DNA of 64,000 nt from assembly GCF_011064545.1 (NCBI RefSeq), contig NZ_JAAMFG010000037.1, positions 124,001 to 188,000 of the forward strand, read 5' to 3'. The notes under the pieces were generated by a model. That model saw only the letters and a list, made by a program, of their open reading frames with translations. It was not told the origin of the DNA and ran no database searches. The DNA comes from Wenzhouxiangella sp. XN24. Its GTDB lineage: Bacteria; Pseudomonadota; Gammaproteobacteria; Steroidobacterales; XN24. This document shows, piece after piece, positions 1 to 9,391 of the stretch (position 1 is its first letter; each line of letters begins with the position of its first letter). The position numbers and the translations under genes are program-made.

Positions 1-431
1 CCTTTTCCCTTCGACTGCTCTACACCGAAGTCCTCGACTTCGGCTTCGGCATCGGCGAAAGGCGAATCACCCTGTACGACAGGACATTCACCCGGCAGGT
101 CATCCCGGCAGACACCGCCAACCAGATCCGGGACGCCGCGGACAACGTCGACCGCCTGCCCCAGGCGAGCGCCAGGGTCGTGAGCGGGCAGGCGGTGGTG
201 GATTCGTTCCGGCCGCGGGAGGTGATCCGCGGCGTCAAGGAGGAGGTGGACAGCGGTCTCGCCGACATTCCCTCCTTCGATGGCATGGGCTACCGCATAT
301 CGCTCGGCGCACTGACGATGTTCATCGTCCTCAACCAGGAGGAGGTCGGGGTGAGCTTCAACGTGCTGGACGCCGGCGAGGCCCTTGTCGGGATCGGCGA
401 GGCCATCGCGGACGGGCTGCTGGGCCTGTAG
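1..431 (+). CDS. C-terminal part of an unknown protein
   Basis: An open frame enters from the left edge (first full codon at base 3) and ends at a TAG at 429-431, giving about 142 residues. It reads as a soluble, mixed-composition protein with many Asp, Arg and Val residues and a small hydrophobic stretch near the end (SLGALTMFIVL). I see no signal peptide, cysteine motif or known family signature in this part. It converges with the kinase gene that follows, with a long hairpin between them. The start and most of the protein lie outside the window, so no function is offered. Confidence 0.6.
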   Translation, partial: FSLRLLYTEVLDFGFGIGERRITLYDRTFTRQVIPADTANQIRDAADNVDRLPQASARVVSGQAVVDSFRPREVIRGVKEEVDSGLADIPSFDGMGYRISLGALTMFIVLNQEEVGVSFNVLDAGEALVGIGEAIADGLLGL

Positions 432-447
432 CGCCCTGCACTGGCTG

Positions 448-482
448 GGTGAGGGGCGCGCTGTCGGCAGCCGCCCCTCACC
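448..482. terminator. Long hairpin between convergent genes
   Basis: GGTGAGGGGCG at 448-458 pairs perfectly with CGCCCCTCACC at 472-482, and the loop contains a further GCTG/CAGC stem. It lies between two convergent stop codons (431 and 487). There is no clear U-tract on either strand, so it may stop transcription weakly in both directions or act as a 3' end stabiliser. Confidence 0.5.
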
Positions 483-486
483 ACCC

Positions 487-3075
487 TCACGGCACGACGC
501 CCCGCTCCTGCAGGGCCTGCAACTCAGACAGTACCTCGAACGCCCGTACCGTCGCCTCGTCTCCCGGCCGCGTCGCCTCGAGCGCCCGCCAGCTGTCCAA
601 GAGCAGCGGCTCGGCTTCGGCGAGCCGCCCCTGTCGCAGCAGGGCGAACCCCAGCACGCTACGCGCGCTTTCGATCAGCCAGTGGCCCTCCGGCAGCGTC
701 TTGCCGGCGATATCCAGGCCTTCCCGCGCCCGCAACTCGCCCTGGACCGCGTCGCCCGCACGGATCAGCATCGCGGCGTAGCCCACGTTCGCCGACGCCA
801 CGTAGGGATGCTCCCGCGAAAGCGACTCCGCATAGATGTCCAGCGCGTCGTCGAAGAGCTGGCCGGCAGCGCCGAAGTCCCCACGGTCCGCCAACAGCCT
901 GGCCAGTTGGACGGCGTTGTAGGCGACGAATTGATGCCGTTCGCCACGGACGCGCGTCGCATGGTCCAGCGCCGCCCGCAGCAGTCGCTCCGCCTCCTCG
1001 TAACGGCCAACCTGTTGGTACAGGGCACCGAGGTTGAGCATCGCGTTGTCACGGTCCGGATGGTCCTCTCCCAGCAATTGCCGCTCTCGCTCAATGGCCT
1101 CCAGGAACAACGCTTCGGCCTCCTCATGTTTGCCGAGTTCGAGCAGCACCGTTGCCAGGTTATGGATGTACGTGCTCAACACGGCCCCATCCGGCGCGAA
1201 CAGACCGCGCGCGATGGCGATTGCCTCACGAATCCTGGCTTCTGCAGAGGCCAGGTCGCCGAGGAGTTGATCGAGCTGGCCGAGGTCATGCAGCGTGTCC
1301 GCGTAGTTCCAGTGCGACGTATCGTCGAGCGCATGGTGAATCTCGATCGCCGCCTCGTACATGGCCTGCGCGGCCGGATAGTCCCCTCGCAGCATCGCCA
1401 TGTGGCCCGTATTGTTGGACAGGCGCGCAATCTCGATATGACGCGGGCCATAGTGCTTGCGCGCCAGCGCCATCGCCTCTTCCACCAGCGGCCACGCTTC
1501 CTCGAGCATGCCACGGGCAGCGTAAACACTCCCCAGGGCATCGAGGCTGGCCGCCAGTCCGGCCGTGTCCTGCGACGCCCGATCCAGGGCAACCGCCGTG
1601 GAGAGACTCTCGATGGCTTCGTCGTACAGGCCGAGGTTCCCGTAGACATCCCCCACCGTCCTGAGCAGCATGGCGCGCGTCGCGGGATCGTCCTCGAGAT
1701 CCCCCTGCAACCGCTGCCGGCCTGCGTCGAGCAGGTCCTTGGCGCTGATCGACTCGCCGCGCGCACGCTCCGGATCCGGGGCGCGAAACACGTCCCGCAG
1801 GAACGCGGCGACAGCCGTGCTCTTCGCGGCTTCCACACGCACCCGGTCGCGCTCCGTCGTGATACTGTCCAGGTGGTACAAGACGCCACCGACCGCAGCG
1901 ACCGCCACGAAGGCCGCCAGCGCGACCGCACGCGCGTGGCGGTGAATGAATTTTCCGGCCAGGTAGTGCCAGCGCTGCGATTTCGCCAGCACCGGGCGGC
2001 GCTCCAGGTAGCGCACCAGGTCGGCGGACAGCTGCTCCACGCTCAGATAGCGTTGTGCCGGGTCCGCGCGCAGCGCCTTCAGCACCACGCTGTCGAGATC
2101 GCGGGACCAGCTCGTCTCGGACGCTCCGCTGCCGCTCGAGACCGCAAGACTGGGCCGCAGCGGCGCCGTCTGCAGGATCACCGTTTCGATCTCGCTCGGC
2201 CGCAGCCCCGTGAAATCGTGCGGCAGGCGGCCCGTCAACAGCTCATACAGCAGCACGCCGAGCGCATAGATGTCGCTTGCGGTAGTGATGGGCCCGCCGA
2301 CGATCTGCTCCGGGCTTGCGTACGCCGGGGTCATCAGCTGCCGTGTCATGCTCGCCTCCGCTTCCATGGCGGCCTCGTCGAGCAGCCGCGCGATGCCGAA
2401 ATCGAGCAGCTTGGCGGTACCGTCAGCGGTGACGAGAATGTTGGACGGCTTGATGTCGCGATGCACGACCAGGTTGCGATGCGCGTATTCCACCGCCGCG
2501 CACACGTCCAGGAACAGTCGCAGCCGGGCGGTGACCCCGAGTTCGCGCGCCCGGCACCAGGCGTCGATGGGCTCGCCGTCGACGAATTCCATGGCGAGCC
2601 ATACGACACCGTCCCCGGTGCTGCCGCCATCGAGCACGTGCGCGATGTTCGGGTGGTCGAGCCCGGCGAGAATCTGTCGTTCCATGCGGAAGCGGGCGAG
2701 CAGGCCTGGAGAGCGGAACCCGGCGGACAACAGCTTGACGGCCGCGCGCTGATCGAACTCGCCGTCGTCGCGGTCGGCAAGGTACACATCGCCCATGCCT
2801 CCGCTCGCCAGGTACCCGGTGATCCGCCACGCCCCAAGGCGGGCACCGACGACTCCGGCGCCGGCGGTCGACTCGGCGAGCGCAGCCGCCGCTGCGACCA
2901 CCAGGTCGGCTGGTTCGCCCGGCGAGGCCTCGGCCAGCAGCAGGGACTCGAGTTCTTCCGCCACCTCGGGATCCTCGTCGCGCAGGCTCGCCAGGTAGCT
3001 CGCCCGCGCAATGCCCGACAGCGCCGCAGCCTCTTCAAAGCGGGGCTTGAGCCGTAACCATAACTCGGGGTTCAC
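487..3075 (-). CDS. Membrane-anchored Ser/Thr protein kinase with TPR repeats
   Basis: An 862-residue Hanks-type kinase. Visible in order: a short N-terminal helical segment with the charged 'RDEDPEVAEELESLL' pattern usual for this family; glycine loop SGGMGDVYLA (91-100); ATP-binding Lys114 in AAVKLL; catalytic HRDIKPSN (205-212); DFG (225-227); a single membrane helix at about 382-400; then a long C-terminal region of TPR-like helical pairs. The kinase domain should be cytoplasmic and the TPR part beyond the membrane. It starts 9 bases after the ECF sigma gene on the same strand. In this family the kinase and the sigma factor usually form a signalling pair. A similar kinase lies at 59017-61737. 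The substrate is unknown. Confidence 0.9.
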   Translation of the reverse strand: MNPELWLRLKPRFEEAAALSGIARASYLASLRDEDPEVAEELESLLLAEASPGEPADLVVAAAAALAESTAGAGVVGARLGAWRITGYLASGGMGDVYLADRDDGEFDQRAAVKLLSAGFRSPGLLARFRMERQILAGLDHPNIAHVLDGGSTGDGVVWLAMEFVDGEPIDAWCRARELGVTARLRLFLDVCAAVEYAHRNLVVHRDIKPSNILVTADGTAKLLDFGIARLLDEAAMEAEASMTRQLMTPAYASPEQIVGGPITTASDIYALGVLLYELLTGRLPHDFTGLRPSEIETVILQTAPLRPSLAVSSGSGASETSWSRDLDSVVLKALRADPAQRYLSVEQLSADLVRYLERRPVLAKSQRWHYLAGKFIHRHARAVALAAFVAVAAVGGVLYHLDSITTERDRVRVEAAKSTAVAAFLRDVFRAPDPERARGESISAKDLLDAGRQRLQGDLEDDPATRAMLLRTVGDVYGNLGLYDEAIESLSTAVALDRASQDTAGLAASLDALGSVYAARGMLEEAWPLVEEAMALARKHYGPRHIEIARLSNNTGHMAMLRGDYPAAQAMYEAAIEIHHALDDTSHWNYADTLHDLGQLDQLLGDLASAEARIREAIAIARGLFAPDGAVLSTYIHNLATVLLELGKHEEAEALFLEAIERERQLLGEDHPDRDNAMLNLGALYQQVGRYEEAERLLRAALDHATRVRGERHQFVAYNAVQLARLLADRGDFGAAGQLFDDALDIYAESLSREHPYVASANVGYAAMLIRAGDAVQGELRAREGLDIAGKTLPEGHWLIESARSVLGFALLRQGRLAEAEPLLLDSWRALEATRPGDEATVRAFEVLSELQALQERGVVP

Positions 3076-3084
3076 GCGACCACC

Positions 3085-3645
3085 TCAGCCTGTGAGCTCG
3101 CGCTTGATCCACGCCCGGGCCAGCCGCAGTTCACGGTCGATGGTGCTCGTGGAGAGGCCCGTGACCGACGCCATTTCTTCGAAGGTCAGGCCCGAGAACA
3201 CGTTCAGCTCCACCAGGTCGGCCTGGCGCGGATCGAGCGTCGCAAGGCGCGACACCGCGGCATCGAGGTCGAGCAGCCGGTCGTCCGGGACCGCCCCGCC
3301 TACTGCGCTCTCATCGAGCGTCACGCGAATCTCCCCGCCGCCCCGCTTGGACGCGCTGCGGGCCGTGGCATGCGACACGAGAATCCGGCGCATCATGCGC
3401 GCCGCCAGGGCGAAGAAGTGCTTGCGATCCTGCCAGGCGACGTCGCTTCCAGCCAGGCGCACGAAAGCCTCGTTGACCAAGGCGGTGGGCTGGAGCGTGT
3501 GACCCGGCCGCTCGCCGCGAAACGCACGTCGGGCCAGGCGCCGTAACTCTTCGTAGACGAGCGGCGTGAGCGTGTCGAGGGCGCCCGCATCCCCGTCGCT
3601 CCAGGCACGCAGCAGACGCGTGACATTCGCTTGTTCCGGCTTCAT
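3085..3645 (-). CDS. ECF-family RNA polymerase sigma factor (Sigma70_ECF, PF07638 type)
   Basis: The 186 residues match the ECF subgroup that travels with Ser/Thr kinases. Region 2 contains PGHTLQPTALVNEAFVRL and FFALAARMMRRILVSHA; region 4 contains the helix-turn-helix FEEMASVTGLSTSTIDREL. There is no anti-sigma gene beside it. The following gene is a membrane kinase, so activity is probably controlled by phosphorylation, as known for related ECF groups. It begins 1 base after the stop of the Spx/ArsC-like gene, so it is probably transcribed with the cyanophycin genes upstream. About half its positions match the sigma at 58457-59014. Confidence 0.92.
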   Translation of the reverse strand: MKPEQANVTRLLRAWSDGDAGALDTLTPLVYEELRRLARRAFRGERPGHTLQPTALVNEAFVRLAGSDVAWQDRKHFFALAARMMRRILVSHATARSASKRGGGEIRVTLDESAVGGAVPDDRLLDLDAAVSRLATLDPRQADLVELNVFSGLTFEEMASVTGLSTSTIDRELRLARAWIKRELTG

Positions 3646-3646
3646 C

Positions 3647-4018
3647 TCATTTTTTCATCCCGAAGCGCAGCTTCCAGGCATTATCGCTGAAGCCGACGCT
3701 GACGGCCCCGTCCGCGGTCACCAGCACCGGCCGTTTCACCAGCGCAGGGTGCTCCCTGATCAGGAGCGTCCACTCCGGATCACTCCCGGGCGACTTGCGC
3801 GGCTCGGGCAGCTGGCGCCAGGTGGTCGAGGCACGGTTGACCAGCTTGTCCCAACCGCCCAGTTGGGCGGCCCAGTCCCTGAGGGTTTCCGGCGCCAGGC
3901 GGTTGGCACGGTAGTCCACGAACTCGTGTGCGATGTCGAAGCGCTTGAGCCAGTTGCGCGCCTTGCGACAGGTATCGCAGGTGTCCAGTCCGTAGAGGAG
4001 GGCATCCGGCGCGCTCAT
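3647..4018 (-). CDS. Spx/ArsC (YffB-type) thioredoxin-fold protein
   Basis: The 123 residues have the arsenate-reductase-like fold: a CDTC motif near the N-terminus (YGLDTCDTCRKARNWL), a middle 'VDYRANRLAPETLRDWAAQLGGWDKLVN' region typical of YffB/Spx homologues, and RPVLVTADGAVSVGF near the end (cis-Pro segment). The family includes true arsenate reductases and redox regulators. YffB-type members usually lack proven arsenate reductase activity. Its ATG overlaps the stop of the upstream Mur-ligase gene by 4 bases, which suggests translational coupling. Its role in the operon is not evident from the sequence. Confidence 0.85.
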   Translation of the reverse strand: MSAPDALLYGLDTCDTCRKARNWLKRFDIAHEFVDYRANRLAPETLRDWAAQLGGWDKLVNRASTTWRQLPEPRKSPGSDPEWTLLIREHPALVKRPVLVTADGAVSVGFSDNAWKLRFGMKK

Positions 4019-5766
4019 GGGGCCCCGCCGGACAGTGGCTGGCTTGACGTGCGCCCCTGCGGTTCCAGGCCTGCGAGCCGGGCGCGCACCGCCGCGGCGT
4101 CGGCCAGCACCAGCATGACCAGCAGGTCGCCGGGCCGCGCCCAGGCCAGCGCGTTGTCCAGCGCCTGAGGCTCGGTATCGACATGGATGATGGCGTCGGG
4201 CGGGCAGCCGCAGCGGATGAGTTCATCGCGCAGGATGCCGTAGACCTCGCCGGGCGCACGGCCGCGGGCGTACTTCGCCAGTTCGGAGATGATGATGCGC
4301 TCGGGACCCAGGGCCCAGGCATGGCGTGCGTACTCGCGCAGCAGTTCGTCAGTGCGGTCGCCCGCCTGGGCGAAGGCCAGCAGCCGTCGTTCGGCCGGCA
4401 GGGCCGAGACCAGCTCCGCGATGGCGGCCATGGCGTGCGGGTTGTGGGCGAAATCCACGATCACGCGCGCGCCCTCGACCGTGTAGAAATTGCCCCGCCC
4501 CGGATTGTCTTCATGGCGCATGCGGGTCAGGCCCGCGGCGATGGCCTCGGTGCCGACGCCAAGCTGGCTGCAGACGGCGGCGGCGGCCAGGGCGTTGGCG
4601 ACGTTGTGGCGGGCGGCGCCGTCCAGGGCCAACGGAATCTCGTCGATCCTGCATAACCGCTCCCGGCGGCCGTCGCGTTCGCGTATCAGCCAGCCGTCGT
4701 CCGGCCTGAACTCGATGTCCCGCCGGTCCGGGTCCAGGCTGAACCAGGCGATCCGTCCCGCATAGTCGCGGGCCTGCGCGACCAGCCGTTCGTCGTCGGC
4801 GTTCAGGACCAGGGTGCCGCCGCGGCGCACCGCGCGGCTGATGACCCACTTGATCTGGAGCAGTTCGTCGAGGCTGCGGGAGCCGAAATCACCCAGGTGG
4901 TCCGCGGCGATATTGGTGACCAGGGCGACGTCGGCCTCCTCGACCGCCAGGCCGCGCCGCAGCAGCCCCCCGCGGGCCGTCTCCAGCACGGCGGCGCTGG
5001 CCTCGGGGTGCCGCAGGATGGCCCGCGCGCCGCCGGGGCCGGCGTAGTCGCCGCTATCCAGGACCTGGTCGTCGATCCAGATGCCCTCGGTGGAACACGA
5101 GCCGGCCCTGTGGCCGGCCGCGCGCAGGATGTGGGCGCACATGCGCGCGGTGGTGGTCTTGCCGTTGGTGCCGGTGACCAGGGCGATCGGGATGCGGCGT
5201 GGCGCCGCCCAGTCGATTTCATCGACCTGTGGCAGGCACCGCGATGGCCACGTCCTGGCCGAGGCGCCAAAACCGATCGAGACCGCGTCATCGTCCCAGA
5301 GGAACGGGGCCTGGTGTTCACCTGCGGCCGCCTGCAGGGCCAGCAACGCCGGATTGCCCTCCTCGGCGGCGCGTTCACGGATGGCCGCGATCGCGTCATC
5401 GATCGCGTGATTGGCCACGCGATCGGTCGCTTCCTCGACCGCGCCATCGATCACGCCATCGATCACGCTTCCGCGGGAATCCGCGGCACCGGCGCAGCGC
5501 TGCCAGGCAGCCTCCGCCAGGGCGATGCCTGCATACAGGCGGTCGATCGGCCCGTCGAAGGCAAGGCTGAGGCCGCCGATCCTGGCCCGGGCGCTGAAGT
5601 CGCATGCGCCCCAGCCCAGGCACTGGTGCAGGCGCAGGACCTCGGCCTCCAGCCTGGGCCGGATTTCGAGGGCCTCCCCGGGTTCGCAGGCGATGTCCAT
5701 CACCACGGAAGGACGATCCCAGAGCAGGTTGGGCCCGGTGAGGCGTCGGCAGTCCAGCAGTTCCAT
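4015..5766 (-). CDS. Mur-ligase family protein, cyanophycin-synthetase-like without ATP-grasp domain
   Basis: 583 residues from ATG 5766, which has GGGAG 8 bases upstream; a GTG at 5772 is possible. The N-terminal 90 residues contain LTGPNLLWDRPSVV, like the VGPNLYANFPV of the adjacent synthetase. A low-complexity linker (VIDGVIDGAVEE, NHAIDDAIAAI) follows. Then comes a full Mur-ligase domain with P-loop GTNGKTTTAR (201-210), ETARGGLLRRGL, NAADDE-like LVLNADDE and DFAHNPHAM. Block for block it matches the C-terminal M domain of CphA, but the ATP-grasp (G) domain that joins Asp to the backbone is absent. It may ligate Arg (or Lys) to an aspartyl chain, or aid CphA. It lies 15 bases after cphA. 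Confidence 0.85.
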   Translation of the reverse strand: MELLDCRRLTGPNLLWDRPSVVMDIACEPGEALEIRPRLEAEVLRLHQCLGWGACDFSARARIGGLSLAFDGPIDRLYAGIALAEAAWQRCAGAADSRGSVIDGVIDGAVEEATDRVANHAIDDAIAAIRERAAEEGNPALLALQAAAGEHQAPFLWDDDAVSIGFGASARTWPSRCLPQVDEIDWAAPRRIPIALVTGTNGKTTTARMCAHILRAAGHRAGSCSTEGIWIDDQVLDSGDYAGPGGARAILRHPEASAAVLETARGGLLRRGLAVEEADVALVTNIAADHLGDFGSRSLDELLQIKWVISRAVRRGGTLVLNADDERLVAQARDYAGRIAWFSLDPDRRDIEFRPDDGWLIRERDGRRERLCRIDEIPLALDGAARHNVANALAAAAVCSQLGVGTEAIAAGLTRMRHEDNPGRGNFYTVEGARVIVDFAHNPHAMAAIAELVSALPAERRLLAFAQAGDRTDELLREYARHAWALGPERIIISELAKYARGRAPGEVYGILRDELIRCGCPPDAIIHVDTEPQALDNALAWARPGDLLVMLVLADAAAVRARLAGLEPQGRTSSQPLSGGAP

Positions 5767-5781
5767 GGACACGGCTCCCGC

Positions 5782-8565
5782 TTAGTCAGCGTCTTCCCGG
5801 GCGATACGCACCCCGCGTTCGTCGCTGACCAGGGCGATGTTTGCATCGAGGCTGAAGCCTTCGATGTCGGGCACCACGATGGTCTCGGGACGCCGGACCG
5901 CCGGGGCATGCCCCAGGTGGGGTTTGAACTGGACGATCTGCTTCCAGCTGCGCTTGACCTTGTCGGCCAGCACCAGCACCAGGTCGCCCGGCGCCGCCAT
6001 GTTCAGCGCATGCTCGATGGACGCCGATTCGTCCGGAATGACGTCGATCCGGTCTTCGCTGACGCCCTTTTCGATCAGCCTGGCCTTGAGCATTTGGGCC
6101 ACTTCGTCCGGTCCCCGGCCGCGGCGATGGTCGTCGCAGCGACAGATGAAGTGATCGAAATGGCCGGCGACAACGTCGGCGATCTCCAGGATGTCCTGGT
6201 CGCGCCGGTCGCCCGGCGCACTCACTACCACCAGGCGCCGTCCCTCGACCTCGAAGTGGTCAACCACGCTGCACATGGCCCGCACTGCGGCCGGGTTGTG
6301 GGCATAGTCCATGATCACCTTGAACGGATGATCGTCGAACACGTTCATGCGGCCCGGCGCCTGGAAGTAGGTGGCGTCGAAGGTGCGCAGGCCCTGGCGG
6401 ATGTCGTCCAGGCTGAGGTGCATGTTGTAGGCCAGCGCCGCGGCAAACATGGCGTTCTGCACGTTGTGCAGGGCGCGACCCTGCAGGGTGGCGGGCACCA
6501 GGTGCGTCCACAGCAGGGGCATGTGCTTGCCCTGGTCGTAGATGGTGATCATGTGGCCGTTCATGCCTTCTTCCAGCACGAAGGCCTGCCCGCCGGCGCG
6601 CACATGCTCCTTCACCAGCGGATGCCCCGGTTTCATGGTGACGTAGCAGAGGCGGCTGGCCTCGGTGTAGTCGGCCATTCCGAGGCACAGCCGGTCGTCG
6701 GCGTTGAGCACGGCGGCGTCGGTCGCCACTTCGATCGGGATGCGCTTGATTTCGGCCAGCTGTTCGATCGTGTCGATGCCGCCCAGGCCGAGGTGGTCGC
6801 CGGACACGTTCAGGCAGCACGCGACGTTACAGGACATGACGCCCATGCCGCTGCGCACCATCCCGCCGCGTGCGGTCTCCAGCACGGCGGCGTCGACAGA
6901 GGGGTCGCGCAGGATCATGCGCGCCGACACCGGCCCGGTCATGTCGCCGGACACGGTCAGCTGGCCGTCGATGTAGATGCCGTCGGTGGACGTGAGTCCC
7001 ACCGTGTAGCCGCGCATCTTGAGGATATGGGCCAGCATGCGTGCGGTCGTGGTCTTGCCGTTGGTGCCGGTGATGGCCGCGATGGGAATCGTGCGTGGCG
7101 CGTCGTCCGGGAACAGCATGTCGAGGACGGGGCCGGCGACGTCGCGGGGCTCGCCCTCGCTCGGCGCGACATGCATGCGAAAGCCCGGGCCGGCGTTGAT
7201 CTCGCAGATGCCGCCGCCCACTTCGCGATAGGAGCCGGTGATGTCGGCGGTGAGGAAATCGACCCCGCCGATATCCAGGCCGATGGCCTGGATCGCGCGG
7301 ATCGCCATGTCGCGGTTGTCGGGGTGAATCTCGTCGGTCACGTCGATGGCCGTGCCGCCGGTCGACAGGTTGGCGGTGGAGCGCAGGTACACGATCTCGC
7401 CATCCGGCGGCACGGTGCCGAAGTCGTATCCCCTGCGGGCTAGGAGGCGCTCGGCCTGGGCATCGAGCTCGATGCGGGTGAGCACCTTTTCGTGGCCGAT
7501 GCCGCGCCGGGGATCCTGGTTGGCGATGTCGACCAGCTCGGCAATCGTGTGACGGCCGTCGCCCACGACATGGCCCGGGATGCGCTTGGCTGCGGCCACC
7601 AGCTCGCCGTTGATCACCAGCAGGCGGTGATCGAAGCCCTCGATGTAGCTTTCCACCACCACGTTGCGCCCGTACTCGGCCGCCTTGGCGAAGGCCGCCT
7701 CCACCTCCTCGTCGGTCGTCAGCCCGATCGAGACGCCGCGGCCGTGATTCCCGGCCAGCGGTTTCAGGACCACGGGAAAGCCGATGCCATGGGCGGCCCT
7801 CACGGCATCGCGAACGCCCTGGACCAGGCGCTGCCGGGGCACCGGCAAGCCCAGGTCGCGCAGGATCTGGTTGGTTTCTTCCTTGTCCGAGGCCAGTTCG
7901 ACCGCGATGTTGCTGGTCAGGCTGGTGGTGGTCGCCTGGATGCGCTGCTGGACGCGGCCATGGCCGAACTGGACCAGGCTCTGGCGATTAAGGCGTATCC
8001 AGGGAATCCCGCGTTCCTCGGCGGCGCGCACCAGCGAGGCCGTGCTGGGGCCGAAGGCGCGGCGCTGGGCGTCACGGATGAAGCGATCGCGCGCCTCCTC
8101 GAAATCCCAGTCCGGCCCCGGCGCACCCGCGGGGCGCAGCGCCTCGGGCAGCAGGCTGTACAGCAGCTCGAGGGCGAGTTCGCCGGCCGCGCAGCCGACG
8201 GCCTCGTCCTCGTACTCGAACACCACCGTGTAGTGGCCCGGCTTGCCCTCGATCGAGCGGGTCTTGCCGAAGCTCACGTCGGCGCCGGCGATGTTCTGCA
8301 ACTCCAGCACGACGTGCTCCAGCACGTGCCCGAGCCAGGTGCCCTCGTCCTCGCGCAGGCGACGTATGAACCCGCCGGGCTCGCGGTAGGAGCAGCCGTG
8401 GTCGTCGAGGCCGGGCAGGCGTTGGCGCAGGCCGTCGATAAAGGCGTCACCGAGCCGGACGGAGGGCCAGTGCTCCAGCTCGCCGAGATCGAGGATGTAG
8501 CGAATGACCGGGAAGTTCGCGTAAAGGTTCGGGCCGACATAAATATTGGTGCTGAGGATTTTCAT
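5782..8565 (-). CDS. cphA: Cyanophycin synthetase
   Basis: 927 residues, slightly longer than the usual 870-900. It polymerises Asp and Arg into cyanophycin (multi-L-arginyl-poly-L-aspartate) with ATP, in the cytoplasm. Three domains are visible: the N domain (1-160, starting MKILSTNIYVGPNLYANFPV); the ATP-grasp G domain (about 165-480, with VVLKPLAGNHGRGVSIGL around 265-282 and CEINAGPGFRMH around 454-465); and the Mur-ligase M domain with P-loop GTNGKTTTAR at 500-509, ETARGGMVRSGMGV and DYAHNPAAVRAM. All key loops look intact, so an active enzyme is expected. It lies 4 bases after cphB. The C-terminal 40 residues run past the usual end of the family. Confidence 0.96.
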   Translation of the reverse strand: MKILSTNIYVGPNLYANFPVIRYILDLGELEHWPSVRLGDAFIDGLRQRLPGLDDHGCSYREPGGFIRRLREDEGTWLGHVLEHVVLELQNIAGADVSFGKTRSIEGKPGHYTVVFEYEDEAVGCAAGELALELLYSLLPEALRPAGAPGPDWDFEEARDRFIRDAQRRAFGPSTASLVRAAEERGIPWIRLNRQSLVQFGHGRVQQRIQATTTSLTSNIAVELASDKEETNQILRDLGLPVPRQRLVQGVRDAVRAAHGIGFPVVLKPLAGNHGRGVSIGLTTDEEVEAAFAKAAEYGRNVVVESYIEGFDHRLLVINGELVAAAKRIPGHVVGDGRHTIAELVDIANQDPRRGIGHEKVLTRIELDAQAERLLARRGYDFGTVPPDGEIVYLRSTANLSTGGTAIDVTDEIHPDNRDMAIRAIQAIGLDIGGVDFLTADITGSYREVGGGICEINAGPGFRMHVAPSEGEPRDVAGPVLDMLFPDDAPRTIPIAAITGTNGKTTTARMLAHILKMRGYTVGLTSTDGIYIDGQLTVSGDMTGPVSARMILRDPSVDAAVLETARGGMVRSGMGVMSCNVACCLNVSGDHLGLGGIDTIEQLAEIKRIPIEVATDAAVLNADDRLCLGMADYTEASRLCYVTMKPGHPLVKEHVRAGGQAFVLEEGMNGHMITIYDQGKHMPLLWTHLVPATLQGRALHNVQNAMFAAALAYNMHLSLDDIRQGLRTFDATYFQAPGRMNVFDDHPFKVIMDYAHNPAAVRAMCSVVDHFEVEGRRLVVVSAPGDRRDQDILEIADVVAGHFDHFICRCDDHRRGRGPDEVAQMLKARLIEKGVSEDRIDVIPDESASIEHALNMAAPGDLVLVLADKVKRSWKQIVQFKPHLGHAPAVRRPETIVVPDIEGFSLDANIALVSDERGVRIAREDAD

Positions 8566-8569
8566 CGGG

Positions 8570-9391
8570 TCATTCCGCTTTTGCGGTCCTTGTCAGGATT
8601 TCGAAACGACCCCCGGCGATGAGGATATGCAGCTTGACGCCGACCAGGCTGACCGGCTCGCCTTCGCGGGCGCGGTCCATGGAGGAATAACTGAGCTCGC
8701 TGGGATCGACCAGGGTGATGCCGCCGCTGCCGACGACCTCGAGATCGTCGCCGGGACGGATGAACGCAGCGGTGTCCTCGTCCAGTCCGATGCCGACTGC
8801 AAAGGGGTTGTAGGCCAGGGCGGTCAGCAGGCGCCCGAGGCGATCGCGCTGACGGAAATGCTGGTCGATGATGAAGCTGTTGGTCAGGCCCAGGCCCGGG
8901 GCGAGGGTGACCTTGTTGGGGGTCGGCGTCGAGCCCTCGCGGCCGCCGGCGATCATGTGTTCAGGCATGAAGGCTGCGCCAGCGGATGTCCCGGCTACGT
9001 GCATCCCTGCGGCATTGCGGCGGCGGATGGCGATGGCCGTCTCGGTGCCCCCCAGCGTGGTCGACAGCCGCAACTGGTTGCCGCCGGTCATGAACACGCC
9101 GTCGGACTTGTTGATGTAGGCGAGGTGTTCGGGATCGTTGGCGTCCTTGCGGGTGACGATCGGCAGCACAGCCGCATGCTTGATGCCGATCTTGCGAAAC
9201 AGCTTCTCGTAGGTCGGCCCGGTCTCAGCCAGCTCGGAGGCGGTCGGGATGATCGCGATGCGGGCGGTCTTGCCGCCGCACTCGGTGATGAAGCGATCCA
9301 GGATCTCCGGGTTGTGAAACTTATCCTCGGCGCCACCGATCGGGATGATGTAGCCGCGATTCTTGTTGTTGCGTTCTCCTGAGGGGCACAT
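8570..9391 (-). CDS. cphB: Cyanophycinase
   Basis: 273 residues, the usual length. It is a serine exopeptidase (family S51) that releases beta-Asp-Arg dipeptides from cyanophycin. The nucleophile is Ser136 in GTSAGA (134-139); IPIGGAEDK near the N-terminus and FMTGGNQ (100-106) are also family marks. No signal peptide is present, so it acts on intracellular granules. The ATG shares one base with the stop codon of iadA (TGATG), a coupled arrangement. The products should feed the IadA-like enzyme encoded just upstream. Confidence 0.95.
   Translation of the reverse strand: MCPSGERNNKNRGYIIPIGGAEDKFHNPEILDRFITECGGKTARIAIIPTASELAETGPTYEKLFRKIGIKHAAVLPIVTRKDANDPEHLAYINKSDGVFMTGGNQLRLSTTLGGTETAIAIRRRNAAGMHVAGTSAGAAFMPEHMIAGGREGSTPTPNKVTLAPGLGLTNSFIIDQHFRQRDRLGRLLTALAYNPFAVGIGLDEDTAAFIRPGDDLEVVGSGGITLVDPSELSYSSMDRAREGEPVSLVGVKLHILIAGGRFEILTRTAKAE

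Noticed and set aside
385-3057. Long open frame on the strand opposite the first kinase (also 23571-27731 opposite the peptidase region)
   Set aside because: These are antisense frames opened by high G+C at third positions; they are Arg/His/Gln-rich, have no domain pattern and lie opposite clear genes.
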